64,000 bases of DNA from positions 372,001 through 436,000 of the forward strand of contig NZ_QNRQ01000003.1 in NCBI RefSeq assembly GCF_003315175.1, given 5' to 3'. Of this stretch, positions 19,071 through 27,027 are shown piece after piece. The position numbers and the translations under genes were made by a program. Every line of letters starts with the position of its first letter. The first letter of the stretch is position 1. Source of the stretch: Eoetvoesiella caeni. Its GTDB lineage: Bacteria > Pseudomonadota > Gammaproteobacteria > Burkholderiales > Burkholderiaceae_B. The notes under the pieces were generated by a model. That model worked only from the letters and a program-made list of their open reading frames with translations, was not told the origin of the DNA and ran no database searches.

Positions 19071-19111
19071 CAAAAACAAACCCGCCGAAGTCATGCGACT
19101 AGGGCGGGCTT
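19071..19111 (-). terminator. Terminator of the element's leftward operon
   Basis: On the minus strand AGCCCGCC pairs with GGCGGGTT across a 17-nt loop, followed by TGTTTTTG. It lies about 110 bp after the last gene of the operon (19220-19438). Confidence 0.75.
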
Positions 19112-19219
19112 GAGTGCCGCATCAGGCGAGGAGGAACCGCCCTGCGGCTGCATCCGATCGTTTAACGAGGGTCGGTGTGCTTGACCTCGGCCTCACTGAG
19201 AGTTGTGGTTACTGAGGGA

Positions 19220-19438
19220 CTACCATTCTTCAACCTTCCGGCCATCCTTGCAGGGTAGGCACATGCGAACCCCTGCAACGTCACGCGAGAAGAACTTACG
19301 GCCACACCGTATGCAGGGACGCCAGCCGACATATCGCACAACGCGGGGCGGGTTGTAATTCCGGTCTAGCACTGGCTCCCGCCTGTCGTCGCGCTGGTGC
19401 CATTGCGGCGGTTCGATAATGTCGCGTCCCTCGCTCAT
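19220..19438 (-). CDS. Small putative zinc-ribbon protein (72 aa)
   Basis: Basic 72-residue protein with two CxxC pairs (CIRCGRKFFSRD and CLPCKDGRK) 14 residues apart, a likely zinc ribbon. The N-terminal half is polar and proline-containing. Its ATG overlaps the stop of the upstream gene (TAATG), so translation is coupled. Small zinc-ribbon proteins of this kind occur in phage and satellite regulatory regions. I do not recognise a named family. Confidence 0.65.
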   Translation of the reverse strand: MSEGRDIIEPPQWHQRDDRREPVLDRNYNPPRVVRYVGWRPCIRCGRKFFSRDVAGVRMCLPCKDGRKVEEW

Positions 19439-19893
19439 TACTGCACCTGACGGCGGGCAATCTCGGCTTCGATTTGTTCCAGCGTGGGCAGGGTGAAACT
19501 CAAGGGCGGATGCAGGTCGTACAGTTCCGCCAGCGCGGCAAGTGCCTTCACCCGCGCATCTGCATTCTTGTTCCGCTTCGGGTCGGCCAGCTCATACAGG
19601 CGGGAGCTGATTCGGTCTTTGGTGACTGCCTGCATCCGTTGCTCGTTGGGCTGCACGTCTGCAAAGACTGTGGCGAAGTAGAACTGTGGGCCGCTAAGTG
19701 GCAGGGTCATACGCATCCCGGCAACGGTATCGAGCACGCGCTGCCACGTTGCGCCTGCCGACTCCCAGGGCTGCGCGGCGATAGCCCGGTTCATGCCGAC
19801 TAGGCAGATGGTGTAGTTCTCAACTGGTGCTGTCCGTTCATCGTCAAAGACCACATGCAGGCGCTTGTCGTGGTCGGTGTAGGTCGTTATCAC
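19438..19893 (-). CDS. Hypothetical protein of the integrated element (151 aa)
   Basis: Not recognised. The product starts MITTYTDHDKRLHVVFDDE and is a soluble mixed alpha/beta sequence; the C-terminal third (RVKALAALAELYDLHPPLSFTLPTLEQIEAEIARR) is helical. It overlaps the upstream HTH gene by 4 bp (ATGA) and the downstream zinc-ribbon gene by 1 bp, so the three form a tightly coupled operon. Its position after a TerS-like gene could suggest a packaging or regulatory role, but this is speculation. Confidence 0.6.
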   Translation of the reverse strand: MITTYTDHDKRLHVVFDDERTAPVENYTICLVGMNRAIAAQPWESAGATWQRVLDTVAGMRMTLPLSGPQFYFATVFADVQPNEQRMQAVTKDRISSRLYELADPKRNKNADARVKALAALAELYDLHPPLSFTLPTLEQIEAEIARRQVQ

Positions 19894-20663
19894 TGTTCGT
19901 TCTCCTTTGGTGCGGGTAATGCTGGCGGGATGCCATACAAGCCGCTCACGGTGTCGGCTGCGATGTACTGCACGTCCAGCTTCTTGAAAATCTCTTGCAG
20001 GGTGCCAATCTCGGCAGGGGTCAGCTTGGCCCGCATTTCGTCGCGCAACTTGGGGCGCTCGTCGCGGTCGGGGCTGGCGGGGTTGTGCATCTTCTCCAGC
20101 AGGTAGCCGTAGAGGTGCATTTCGTCCATGTCCAGCTTCTGGAGGTCGTAGCCCGATTGCTCGTCAGTTGTGACGGTCACTTCCTGCTGGAGCTTGGTTG
20201 CAGCATCGAGGCCGAGCAGCTTGGCGCGGCGTTCCATGACTTTGACTGCCGTGTGTATCGCTGCCAGCTTTGGAGCTTTGTCCTCAAGCACCCGCGTCAG
20301 CACGTCGCCCGTTTCGGGGTTGCGTACAGGCTGGCCGGTGTTGTCCAGCATGGGTGCGCTTACCACACGGCCCGCGCTCACAAGGGGATGGAACGCCTTG
20401 ACCGTCTGCATGGCCTCGGTCAGCAGAACGTCACAGCGCCCCAACTCGAGGGTGAGCAGTTCTTCGGCTGGTTCTTTCGTTACGGAGGTGAGCGCCCGGC
20501 TGATAACACGATGCACCGTGTCTGCGCCGACGTTCATTTGTGCGCCGATTTGTTCGAGGGTTTTTCCCTCCAAGCGAAGGGAAAGCATCTCAGCGCGGCG
20601 TTCTGCTTCGCGGATGCTCTTGGCGCTGGTGATGGCCTTCGGGCCTTTGCCTGTCTTAATCAT
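19890..20663 (-). CDS. HTH protein resembling phage small terminase subunits
   Basis: 257 residues. The N-terminal region REAERRAEMLSLRLEGKTLEQIGAQMNVGADTVHRVISRAL is a helix-turn-helix of the kind that begins small terminase subunits. The middle contains a helix with KVMERRAKLLGLDAATK, a segment I associate with phage small terminase-like proteins. The C-terminal part is acidic and helical. ATG 20663 has GGAG upstream. In phage satellites a TerS homologue redirects packaging of helper capsids; that role is inferred from resemblance only. A plain transcription factor is the alternative. Confidence 0.55.
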   Translation of the reverse strand: MIKTGKGPKAITSAKSIREAERRAEMLSLRLEGKTLEQIGAQMNVGADTVHRVISRALTSVTKEPAEELLTLELGRCDVLLTEAMQTVKAFHPLVSAGRVVSAPMLDNTGQPVRNPETGDVLTRVLEDKAPKLAAIHTAVKVMERRAKLLGLDAATKLQQEVTVTTDEQSGYDLQKLDMDEMHLYGYLLEKMHNPASPDRDERPKLRDEMRAKLTPAEIGTLQEIFKKLDVQYIAADTVSGLYGIPPALPAPKENEQ

Positions 20664-20732
20664 TCGGTACTCCGATGGACAGGCACTTATACGGGAGCGT
20701 TGCGCTGCCGCAGGTTACGCCGTTCTGTTCAG

Positions 20733-21275
20733 TTACATGAAAACGCTGATGCGACTCAGTTCCTTGCTGATGTTCGCGGTGCGGGTCTTGGACATGCCAA
20801 GCGATTCAACAATGCGGCTGACGCGAGCATCGTTCTCTTGCGTGGCGAAGCCTTCCGGGGTCGCGCCGGACTGCTGCGCGAAGTAGCGTGCTTCCTTCCA
20901 ATCATGGAGGTCGGTTTCCAGCGCACGCACCAGTTCTGCAAGCGTCCCGGCCAGAGGCTCAATGTCAGAAATTCGCTTAACAGCACGACCGAGAATCGAA
21001 TCAGCAGTGGCCTTCAGCTTTGCACCAAGTTGGGCGCGTTCCAATTCTTCGGCGCTGTTAATGTCCGTCTCAAGTGCAGTGCGGCGCAGTTCAAGGCGAA
21101 GCATCAAGCGACGTGCCTTCTCGATTTCGATTTCCAGCTTGTCGGCCTTTGCGTCCTCGCCCTTGGCAGCGGCGTCGTGCCACTGCGAGTGCAGCAGCGC
21201 ATGGCTCGCGCTGGCTTCGTTGTGTTTGGCGATTACGTCAGCAAGGGTTTCGCGGAGTTTTTCAGGGTGGCTCAT
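20733..21275 (-). CDS. Hypothetical coiled-coil protein of the integrated element
   Basis: 180 residues, highly charged and almost fully helical. The centre (KADKLEIEIEKARRLMLRLELRRTALETDINSAEELER) has heptad character and probably forms a coiled coil. ATG 21275 has AAAGGAA upstream and lies 20 bp after the preceding gene. No catalytic motif is visible and I do not recognise the family. It sits in the same operon as the predicted DNA-binding protein at 21296-21718. Confidence 0.6.
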   Translation of the reverse strand: MSHPEKLRETLADVIAKHNEASASHALLHSQWHDAAAKGEDAKADKLEIEIEKARRLMLRLELRRTALETDINSAEELERAQLGAKLKATADSILGRAVKRISDIEPLAGTLAELVRALETDLHDWKEARYFAQQSGATPEGFATQENDARVSRIVESLGMSKTRTANISKELSRISVFM

Positions 21276-21295
21276 GGTCGTTCCTTTGTGGTTGA

Positions 21296-21718
21296 TTACT
21301 TGCGATGATGGTTGGTGGCGTTGAGTTGAGCCTCGAATGCGGCTTTGCGCCGAGCGCCACTGTCGCCCCCGTTGAAGGCGTGCGCCTTCTGGTCAAGTTC
21401 GGCGCTAACCATCAAGTTCGGCAGTGCATCCTTGAATTTCTCAAGCTCCTGATGCTCTGCCACCGTCAATTGAGACGGGCGGGACGGTTGCCCGCTGGTT
21501 TGGTCTTCACGATACTGATTAGTCTTCACTGTCGATGCTCCTTGGTTGAGAAGGTGGGTTAATGCGTCTTGGCGGGAAGCCCCCGCCCCAAGACTCTGTC
21601 TGACCTGCTCCACCGCTTGGAGAAGGTCTTTGTTCAGGGTGAATTCCACGCGAGCGCCGCCGTCGTTTTTCAATCGGTCGCGGAATGCTTGCTGGTTCCT
21701 GGCGTTATCGGTTGGCAA
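21296..21718 (-). CDS. Putative ribbon-helix-helix DNA-binding protein
   Basis: 140 residues. The segment ARVEFTLNKDLLQAVEQVRQSLGAGASRQDALTHLL reads as a beta strand plus two helices, as in ribbon-helix-helix proteins. The remainder is polar. It begins with TTG at 21718, supported by GAGAGG 6 nt upstream; no ATG is available near the N-terminus. A perfect 12-bp palindrome (21766-21777) lies 48 bp upstream and could be its operator. It is the first gene after the iteron region, where plasmids often keep replication or partition regulators. Confidence 0.5.
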   Translation of the reverse strand: MPTDNARNQQAFRDRLKNDGGARVEFTLNKDLLQAVEQVRQSLGAGASRQDALTHLLNQGASTVKTNQYREDQTSGQPSRPSQLTVAEHQELEKFKDALPNLMVSAELDQKAHAFNGGDSGARRKAAFEAQLNATNHHRK

Positions 21719-21765
21719 AGCTGGCCTCTCGGCTGGTTTGTTGTAGTGAGTGCAGCTTATGGCAA

Positions 21766-21777
21766 ATTACCGGTAAT
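21766..21777. promoter_or_regulatory. Perfect palindrome ATTACCGGTAAT, candidate operator
   Basis: A 12-bp perfect palindrome 48 bp upstream of the TTG start of the predicted ribbon-helix-helix gene. Position fits autoregulation of the small-protein operon; function is inferred. Confidence 0.4.
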
Positions 21778-22220
21778 AGCTTGACGGAAGCCACTACATA
21801 TAGTCGAAGTCCATCATCAAACTACTAGGGGTAGTGGTCTGCGGCCACATTGCAGCGAGTGGCATCAGGTGGCGCGGCGCTCTCGGTTTTTCGCGGTTGA
21901 GGTACATAGCCATTACTCGATAGTTCGCAGGAACGAAAAAGCGGAAGCAGGTCAATCCATTACGGGGCTAGAACTTGGTTTTGCTAGTACGTCGGTCGAG
22001 CAGGTTCAGCCGAACGAGGGCAGGGCGCTGTAGGCGGCGGCGCGCGGCGGCCCGGGCGCAGGTGCTGGCCACATGCGGCGCACGGCCTGTGCGGCCCGCT
22101 GGTGCCCACTGGTGGCACTTGCTTGCAAGGTGGTGCCCTGCGGTTCGCATGGGGTTGGTTCCCTATGTGTTGGACGGCCTGAATTGGTCTAACGACCGTC
22201 TGCATTTCCATCTTTCCGGC
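21778..22220. other. Non-coding part of the candidate origin region
   Basis: No gene is supported here. The stretch 22018-22150 is very GC-rich, while the part before 21970 is closer to average. It continues into the iteron cluster and may hold further origin elements, but no clear repeats beyond short GGTGGC-type words are visible. Confidence 0.45.
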
Positions 22221-22411
22221 TAGCGAACCCGGCTTGCAATTTGCACCGCCAAAACTGCCTTGCAGGGTGCCGGGGGGGTGGGTTGTTTTCCCTATAGGGC
22301 TACACCCCCACTAGCGAACCCGATTCGCTAGGGGGTGCCAGGGGCTGTCGGGGTTCGCTAAGTGGGGGCTAGCGAACCCCTAGCGAACCCGGGGGCTCCC
22401 CAAGCGAACCC
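22221..22411. repeat. Iteron cluster (TAGCGAACCC), candidate replication origin
   Basis: The 10-mer TAGCGAACCC occurs at 22221-22230, 22312-22321, 22370-22379 and 22381-22390, with AAGCGAACCC at 22402-22411 and the inverted GGGTTCGCTA at 22351-22360. A partial inverted copy (ATTCGCTA) is at 22323-22330. The cluster starts 14 bp beyond the stop of the PrimPol-helicase gene and lies in a 707-bp gap without genes. Clustered direct and inverted repeats next to a replicase are the usual form of an iteron-type origin in plasmids and P4-like satellites. Confidence 0.7.
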
Positions 22412-22425
22412 GGCAGCTCATACCC

Positions 22426-24549
22426 TCACCCTGCACATTCCATCGCTCTCAACCAGTCGTTACCAGACGGGGAATTTTTCTCCTTCGCCAGCCTGCTCGC
22501 TGCCATCAGTCGTTCAATGGAAGCAAGGACGCGCTGTTGGGTGATCCCCCGGTGTGGTTTCATTTCGGAGAGCTGGGCCTTCAGGGAGTTCTTGCTCGGG
22601 TATTTGCCCGCCACAACCTGCTGATGCACCCATTGCCAGATGAATTCGTCATCGTCCGCGTCGGTCTCGGATGCGCTGACATGCTCTTGCATGGTGTGGG
22701 AAATGACGCACGATGTGATGGGCTGGCCGTCCTCGTCGTAGTCGAGAAACACCTGCTCAAGTGCAAAGTCGTTTTTCATGCCGTCGCTGCCGTCCTTGGA
22801 CTTGCTCACTTCCCAACGGCGGCTCGTGTTCTGTTTGTCCTCTGACACGCGGGAGACAGCGATCGCGCAATCCAGCGCACCATTCAGCCCCGACCAGCCG
22901 CGCAGGCCTCGCGTCTCGTCCTTGCCGCTGTGATGCACGACCAGCACGAACCCGCCTAGCTCGGTTTGCAGGTCTTGGAGGTTGGCAATCAGTTGGCCCA
23001 TGTCGGCGCTGGTGTTCTCGTCCATCCCCGGCGCACTTGCTGCCAGCGTGTCGATGCACACGACACCCCCGCCCAAACCTGCATCTAGTATCAGGCTGAC
23101 AAGCTCTTTGAGGGTGTCGGGTTCGCGCAGGTCAATGGGCTGCTCAATGAACGCGATGCGGTCTAGCGTCCCCTTCTTGGTGCGGTAGGCGTGAATTCGC
23201 TGCGGCATACCGGCTTGGCCTTCCAGCGTGATATAGACCACAGGTGCAGCCTTCGTCGGAATCCCGAACCAGTGGAAGCCCCCGGCAACTGCTGCCAGCA
23301 GGTCAAGCACGAGGAAGGACTTACCCGACCCCGGCTGGCCGAAGATTGCGCCGATACCCTTTTCAGGTAGCACGCCGCGCACCAGCCATTTCATCGGCGG
23401 GCGGGATGCAATCTCATTCGCTGCAACAAGCCGAAGCCCACCGGCAGGAGTTACCCGCGTCGGGCGTTTCGGTGCCATGCGCTTGACCAGTTCCCCGGCC
23501 AGCAGTTGAAGGGCGATCAGTTCCCCATGCTTCGCATTCGGTTCGTTGGCTTGGTGCGCTCGTGCTTGTGCCAGCGTCCGGTCGAGATAGTCTTTGCGCT
23601 TGGTGGCCTTGTCACGCTGCCCGAGTACCGATTGCAGGAACAGGCGCTTCACCTGCTCATTGTTCGCGCTGTACTCGGCCAGCATCTGCACCAGTTGGGC
23701 GTCGGCCTTGCTGTGGTCTGTATGCCCAATGGCTTGCCAGTCGCCGCTGAACAGGGCTTGAAACTTGGCACCGTTCGCCGCGCTGGTGGCGCGTTGCAGA
23801 ATGGCCTCGTCTGCTTCCACTTCTGGCCCATCGGCCAGCGGTTGCGCTGTCTCGGTGCGCCCCATGTCAGCAGCCAGCATGTCCAGCAGTTCGGGGCGGG
23901 GTGCGATAGGCTTCTGGTGCAGGGGGTTGCCTGTGCAGATCATGAATCGCTCGTGCGAATAAACCTCCACCCCGTCGCGCCTCATGCCCTTGGCCACCTT
24001 GCCCGTGACCCACACATGCAAGCCGCGCCCACTGCGCGAATGCTCGGTGTAGCTGTCAGCAGCATCAACGATCTTTTGGAAGCGCCCCAACTGTTCGGGC
24101 GTCGTGTCGTCCTTCACGTCCAAGTCAATGCAGGTGAAGGGGTCGGACTCATGCAGCATGTACCCGATATGCAGACCGTGATGAGCAGCGAACGCGCTGG
24201 CTTCATCAAAGGTGCGCCACGTCGAAGAGTCATTGACTCGCGCATGGGGTAGGCCTTGGGTAGCGATTCGGGGTGCTTTGTCCTCGCCAGCGACGCACCA
24301 TTGCGAACGCTCCCGCAACTCTTGCGGGATGCAGGCCCAGCGGTCGGGCTGCGGGGCGGCAGGGGCCGCGATCACAGGGTTGCCGCCGTGTTGGTATGGG
24401 CCACACTGTGCGGCGTGCTGTGCGGGCAAATTGTCAAAGCCTGTCGGCGCGAGGTGTCCTATGCTTTGGACAGGCTCATTCAGGGGGCTGGTTTCCTTAG
24501 ACCGGAGCGGGTTGCGGCCCGACTCCGGTTTTTCTTGATCGAAGCTCAT
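22426..24549 (-). CDS. PrimPol primase fused to RepA-type AAA helicase
   Basis: Replication protein of the element, 707 residues. The N-terminal PrimPol domain shows DxD in FTCIDLDVKDD (about 142-144) and the downstream GRGLHVW motif (His178). A primase C-terminal segment follows (LFSGDW ... KADAQLVQMLAEYSANNEQVKRLF). The second half is a RepA/RecA-fold helicase: Walker A GQPGSGKS (about 404-411), Walker B VVCIDT (Asp500) and a VVHHSGK sensor (His540). A helical C-terminal domain ends the protein. ATG 24549 has AGGGAAG upstream. It should prime and unwind at the adjacent iterons. Primase-helicase fusions of this type are hallmarks of plasmids, P4-like satellites and PICIs. Confidence 0.85.
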   Translation of the reverse strand: MSFDQEKPESGRNPLRSKETSPLNEPVQSIGHLAPTGFDNLPAQHAAQCGPYQHGGNPVIAAPAAPQPDRWACIPQELRERSQWCVAGEDKAPRIATQGLPHARVNDSSTWRTFDEASAFAAHHGLHIGYMLHESDPFTCIDLDVKDDTTPEQLGRFQKIVDAADSYTEHSRSGRGLHVWVTGKVAKGMRRDGVEVYSHERFMICTGNPLHQKPIAPRPELLDMLAADMGRTETAQPLADGPEVEADEAILQRATSAANGAKFQALFSGDWQAIGHTDHSKADAQLVQMLAEYSANNEQVKRLFLQSVLGQRDKATKRKDYLDRTLAQARAHQANEPNAKHGELIALQLLAGELVKRMAPKRPTRVTPAGGLRLVAANEIASRPPMKWLVRGVLPEKGIGAIFGQPGSGKSFLVLDLLAAVAGGFHWFGIPTKAAPVVYITLEGQAGMPQRIHAYRTKKGTLDRIAFIEQPIDLREPDTLKELVSLILDAGLGGGVVCIDTLAASAPGMDENTSADMGQLIANLQDLQTELGGFVLVVHHSGKDETRGLRGWSGLNGALDCAIAVSRVSEDKQNTSRRWEVSKSKDGSDGMKNDFALEQVFLDYDEDGQPITSCVISHTMQEHVSASETDADDDEFIWQWVHQQVVAGKYPSKNSLKAQLSEMKPHRGITQQRVLASIERLMAASRLAKEKNSPSGNDWLRAMECAG

Positions 24550-24660
24550 GTTTCTTCCCTAGCTGTTACGCATGAGTTACAGCACTAGGCCGGAGCGGAC
24601 GGAACCGCTTGAAACGCTTTGCGAATTGATGGATTGGCTCATGTCCTGTGAATACTTTGT

Positions 24661-24903
24661 TCAGTAGGATTGGGCGCCGGTGTTACCTGTGCCGGTATGC
24701 GTATTCGCGGCAAGCCAAGCGTCCAGCGTGGCTCGTTCGTACCGAACCAGCTTGCCCAGCTTGACGAACTCTGGGCCGCGCCCGCCCTGTGAGCGCCATT
24801 GCGCGAGGGTGTTGGGTGAGGGTGTGCCGCCCAAGTAGGCGGATGCTTGTGGGGTATCGAAAAGCTGGCGAACTACGGGCTGCACTTGCGTGGTCGTGGT
24901 CAT
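24661..24903 (-). CDS. AlpA/excisionase-type helix-turn-helix protein
   Basis: 80 residues when started at ATG 24903, which has GGAG upstream; the longer frame to 24969 adds an unlikely hydrophobic leader. The core LFDTPQASAYLGG, NTLAQWRSQGGRGPEFVKLGKLVRYERATLDAWLAA is the MerR-like winged helix of AlpA and phage excisionases (helix-turn-helix 17 type). It lies between the integrase and the replicase, as in P4-like elements, where AlpA activates integrase or promotes excision. Confidence 0.8.
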   Translation of the reverse strand: MTTTTQVQPVVRQLFDTPQASAYLGGTPSPNTLAQWRSQGGRGPEFVKLGKLVRYERATLDAWLAANTHTGTGNTGAQSY

Positions 24904-24946
24904 GGCGGTGACTCCATCTACGGCCACCGCCACCAGCAATAGAAAA

Positions 24947-25048
24947 GGCGGACAGTGGGCCAACTGCACCGCATTACCAGTGCCACTGACCCCCTGTCCG
25001 CCTTAGCAGACTTTTCGTTTGACCCTTTCGGGTCGTGTCCTTTCGGAC
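24947..25048. other. Hairpin-rich gap between integrase end and alpA-like gene
   Basis: GGCGGACAG (24947-24955) pairs with CTGTCCGCC (24994-25002). Two further small hairpins follow: GACCC-TTTC-GGGTC (25021-25034) and GTCC-TTTC-GGAC (25037-25048). None has a T tract in the leftward direction, so they may be regulatory rather than terminators. Confidence 0.4.
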
Positions 25049-25163
25049 GGCCTCCCGAAGCATTGCGCTACGGGTTCAGCAAGTGGGTGATGGCCGTAAT
25101 GTAGCAAAGTGGGCCATCGTGTGCAATCTTATATTGTGTTTTCCGTCTAAGTCTTGGGTCTCA

Positions 25164-26474
25164 TCAAGCCCGCAGGGCTATGACGTTCTCACCGCTGGCC
25201 GCAGCCTTGGCAATCTCGCCCTGACGCACTATCCATGCGCTGATCGCTTCCAGCGCGGGCAGCAGCGATGCCGGGTCGGGGTTGTTCGCGTAGTGCTTAC
25301 CATGCACGTCCGAAGCCTTGTGATTCTCTAGCTGGCGGCTGGTGTCGCCGTCAATGCCCACGATCTTGGCAACGTCCTCAAAGGTGCGGCGCATGTCGTG
25401 ATTGGACAGGTGGAGTCCCGCAACCTCGCTGACCTTCTCCCACATCGCACGCGGGTCTTTCATGTGGCCGCTGTCGCCGCGCACTGCCGGAAAGACGTAC
25501 TCCTTACCCTTCGTCGTGCGCTCGGCATAACGGCGCGTCAGAATCTGGTGCAGCGCCTTGGTGATAGGAAATGTCATCGCGTTATGGTTCTTCGCAATGT
25601 CGCCGGGGATATGGAAGGTGGGCAGGTCGCCGTCGAGTTTCACCCTGTCCCATGTCAGGCTTGATGCTTCCCCGATTCGACACCCCGTAAGAATGAGAAA
25701 CATCACGAGGTCTGCCGCGACGCTGGTGCTGCGCCGGTTGCGCTCCGGGTCTGCGTACTGCTGGAGCAGCAGCCATGTCTCGCCTAGCTTGTCCTTCGGG
25801 ATGCGCCCGTCGCGTGCCTTCTCCGGGTTCCACTTCGCCATGCCCCCTTGCTTGAACATCTGCGACACCGGATTGACCGGCAGAATCGGGTAAGTGCCGT
25901 CACTGGTGGCGTTCTTCTCCCGCGCCCAGTTGAGCAGCGCCCGCAGGTTACGGAACGCCTGATTAGTCTGCACTGGTGCCGTCTTGGACAGCTCGCGGAA
26001 CCGCTTAATGCACGCCTCGCGGTTAATCTCGGCAACGGGCTTGTCGGCCCACTCTGCGAAGGTGACGACCACACATTTCCGAAGGTCTGCCTTGCTGGTC
26101 GGGCGCAGCGGGCCATGCTTGGTGCGCTTGTGCTCGATGTAGTCCTCCATCACTTCGCGGAGGGTTTCGGTCTGCGCGACCTTCTTGCGCTTCTCGTCCT
26201 GTGGGTTGATGCCGTCGCCCATATCCAGCAGCATCTTCAAGGCACGCTTTCGCGCTTCGTCGCAGGAAAGCATGGGATGCTGGCCGAGCGTGAAACGGCG
26301 CGTCTTGCCATTCACAGGGCGCTGAACGATGTAGCTCCGCACCCCGTTGGAGGTGACGCGGACGCCGAAGCCCTTTGTCGCACCTTCCTCCCAATAGAAC
26401 TCTTGCCCTTTCGTTGCTGACGGGACGGGCAGGTTCTCAACTGCCAGCTTGGTGAGCTTCTTGATGGTCGCCAT
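25164..26474 (-). CDS. int: Tyrosine integrase, P4-type (DUF4102 N-terminus)
   Basis: Site-specific recombinase, 436 residues. The N-terminus has the arm-binding DUF4102 pattern (WEEGATKGFGVRVTSNGVRSYIVQRPVNGKTRRFTLG). Catalytic residues: Arg266 in TGCRIGE, His359/Arg362 in HDMRR, His385 in QLENH and the nucleophile Tyr395 in GKHYA. It is adjacent to attR at 26786, as usual for tRNA-targeting integrases. The shared core ACTCATAAT suggests strand exchange in the tRNA anticodon loop. All catalytic residues are present, so the enzyme is probably active. Confidence 0.95.
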   Translation of the reverse strand: MATIKKLTKLAVENLPVPSATKGQEFYWEEGATKGFGVRVTSNGVRSYIVQRPVNGKTRRFTLGQHPMLSCDEARKRALKMLLDMGDGINPQDEKRKKVAQTETLREVMEDYIEHKRTKHGPLRPTSKADLRKCVVVTFAEWADKPVAEINREACIKRFRELSKTAPVQTNQAFRNLRALLNWAREKNATSDGTYPILPVNPVSQMFKQGGMAKWNPEKARDGRIPKDKLGETWLLLQQYADPERNRRSTSVAADLVMFLILTGCRIGEASSLTWDRVKLDGDLPTFHIPGDIAKNHNAMTFPITKALHQILTRRYAERTTKGKEYVFPAVRGDSGHMKDPRAMWEKVSEVAGLHLSNHDMRRTFEDVAKIVGIDGDTSRQLENHKASDVHGKHYANNPDPASLLPALEAISAWIVRQGEIAKAAASGENVIALRA

Positions 26475-26785
26475 GTCAGTTGCCCTCCTGCACCAGCGCG
26501 GAGAGTGTGGGGGCTGCTATTTCTGGGTCGGTTCCGGTTATTCTTGTCATGTTGGCATTTCCTCTTAGACGTTGCGATGCTGACCAGAGGTCGGGACTGT
26601 TGGCGCAGTCGCCGGCCTCACTCGTTCCACGGTCTTACTTTTTCCCGTGTAAGCCCAGTGTAACGAATGCACGTAGAAGTTAGCAATAGCACATATAACG
26701 AAAATCGCCGCTAAGTCGTTGATTTGCCTACGGTCGTATAGTTACATATAAGCAGGCAAAAGCAGGTATAATGCCACCCCTGATA
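26475..26785. promoter_or_regulatory. Integrase upstream region up to attR
   Basis: 311 bp without a supported gene. It must contain the integrase promoter and probably arm-type sites. GTGTAA occurs twice (about 26656 and 26669), and AGTTACATA and GCAAAAGCAGG near 26740-26765 resemble sequences near the left end of the element. These similarities are short and only suggestive. Confidence 0.4.
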
Positions 26786-26831
26786 ACTCATAATCCGTTG
26801 GTGCCGTGTTCGACTCACGGGGGGGGCACCA
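26786..26831. repeat. attR: 3' half of the split CAU tRNA (copy 2)
   Basis: From ACTCATAAT through TCCG, the variable region, T arm CCGTG/CACGG, acceptor GGGGGGC, discriminator A and CCA. It exactly complements the 5' half at 18552-18593. The orphan half cannot form a tRNA by itself. Confidence 0.82.
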
Positions 26832-26936
26832 ATACTTGTGCGGGTTTCCAAGAAATTGGAAATCCGCTTTTCTTTTTATATGTGGTGGTTTATGAAACAG
26901 GTCGGTTCTTTCCCGTGGGCCGAACTGCACCCCAAG

Positions 26937-27021
26937 GTTGGATTGGAGTCCAACTTTTGGGATTCAAAGCGCGGGGCGAAATAAGTATATGCTTGCCTTG
27001 GTCCCAATTTGGGACTATAGT
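26937..27021 (+). promoter_or_regulatory. higBA promoter with palindromic operators
   Basis: TTGCCT (26993-26998), 17-bp spacer, TATAGT (27016-27021). A near-perfect 15-bp palindrome GTCCCAATTTGGGAC (27001-27015) fills the spacer, and a second inverted repeat GTTGGA/TCCAAC lies at 26937-26954. Both are likely antitoxin-binding sites. The expected transcription start falls at the higB ATG (27028), which has no ribosome binding site. Confidence 0.65.
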
Positions 27022-27027
27022 TGATCC

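Larger units (their letters stand above)
18585..26794. mobile_element. 8.2-kb integrated element, satellite-like, at a CAU tRNA gene
   Basis: Bounded by the 9-bp core ACTCATAAT at 18585-18593 and 26786-26794, which lies in the anticodon loop of the split tRNA. All recognisable genes run leftward: integrase (at the right end), AlpA-like regulator, PrimPol-helicase fusion, an iteron-rich gap, a predicted ribbon-helix-helix protein, a coiled-coil protein, a small-terminase-like HTH protein and two small proteins. There are no capsid, tail, lysis or conjugation genes. This content (integrase, AlpA, primase-replicase, origin, TerS-like gene) resembles phage satellites of the PICI/P4 type. It could alternatively be a replicating integrative plasmid remnant. 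Confidence 0.75.
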
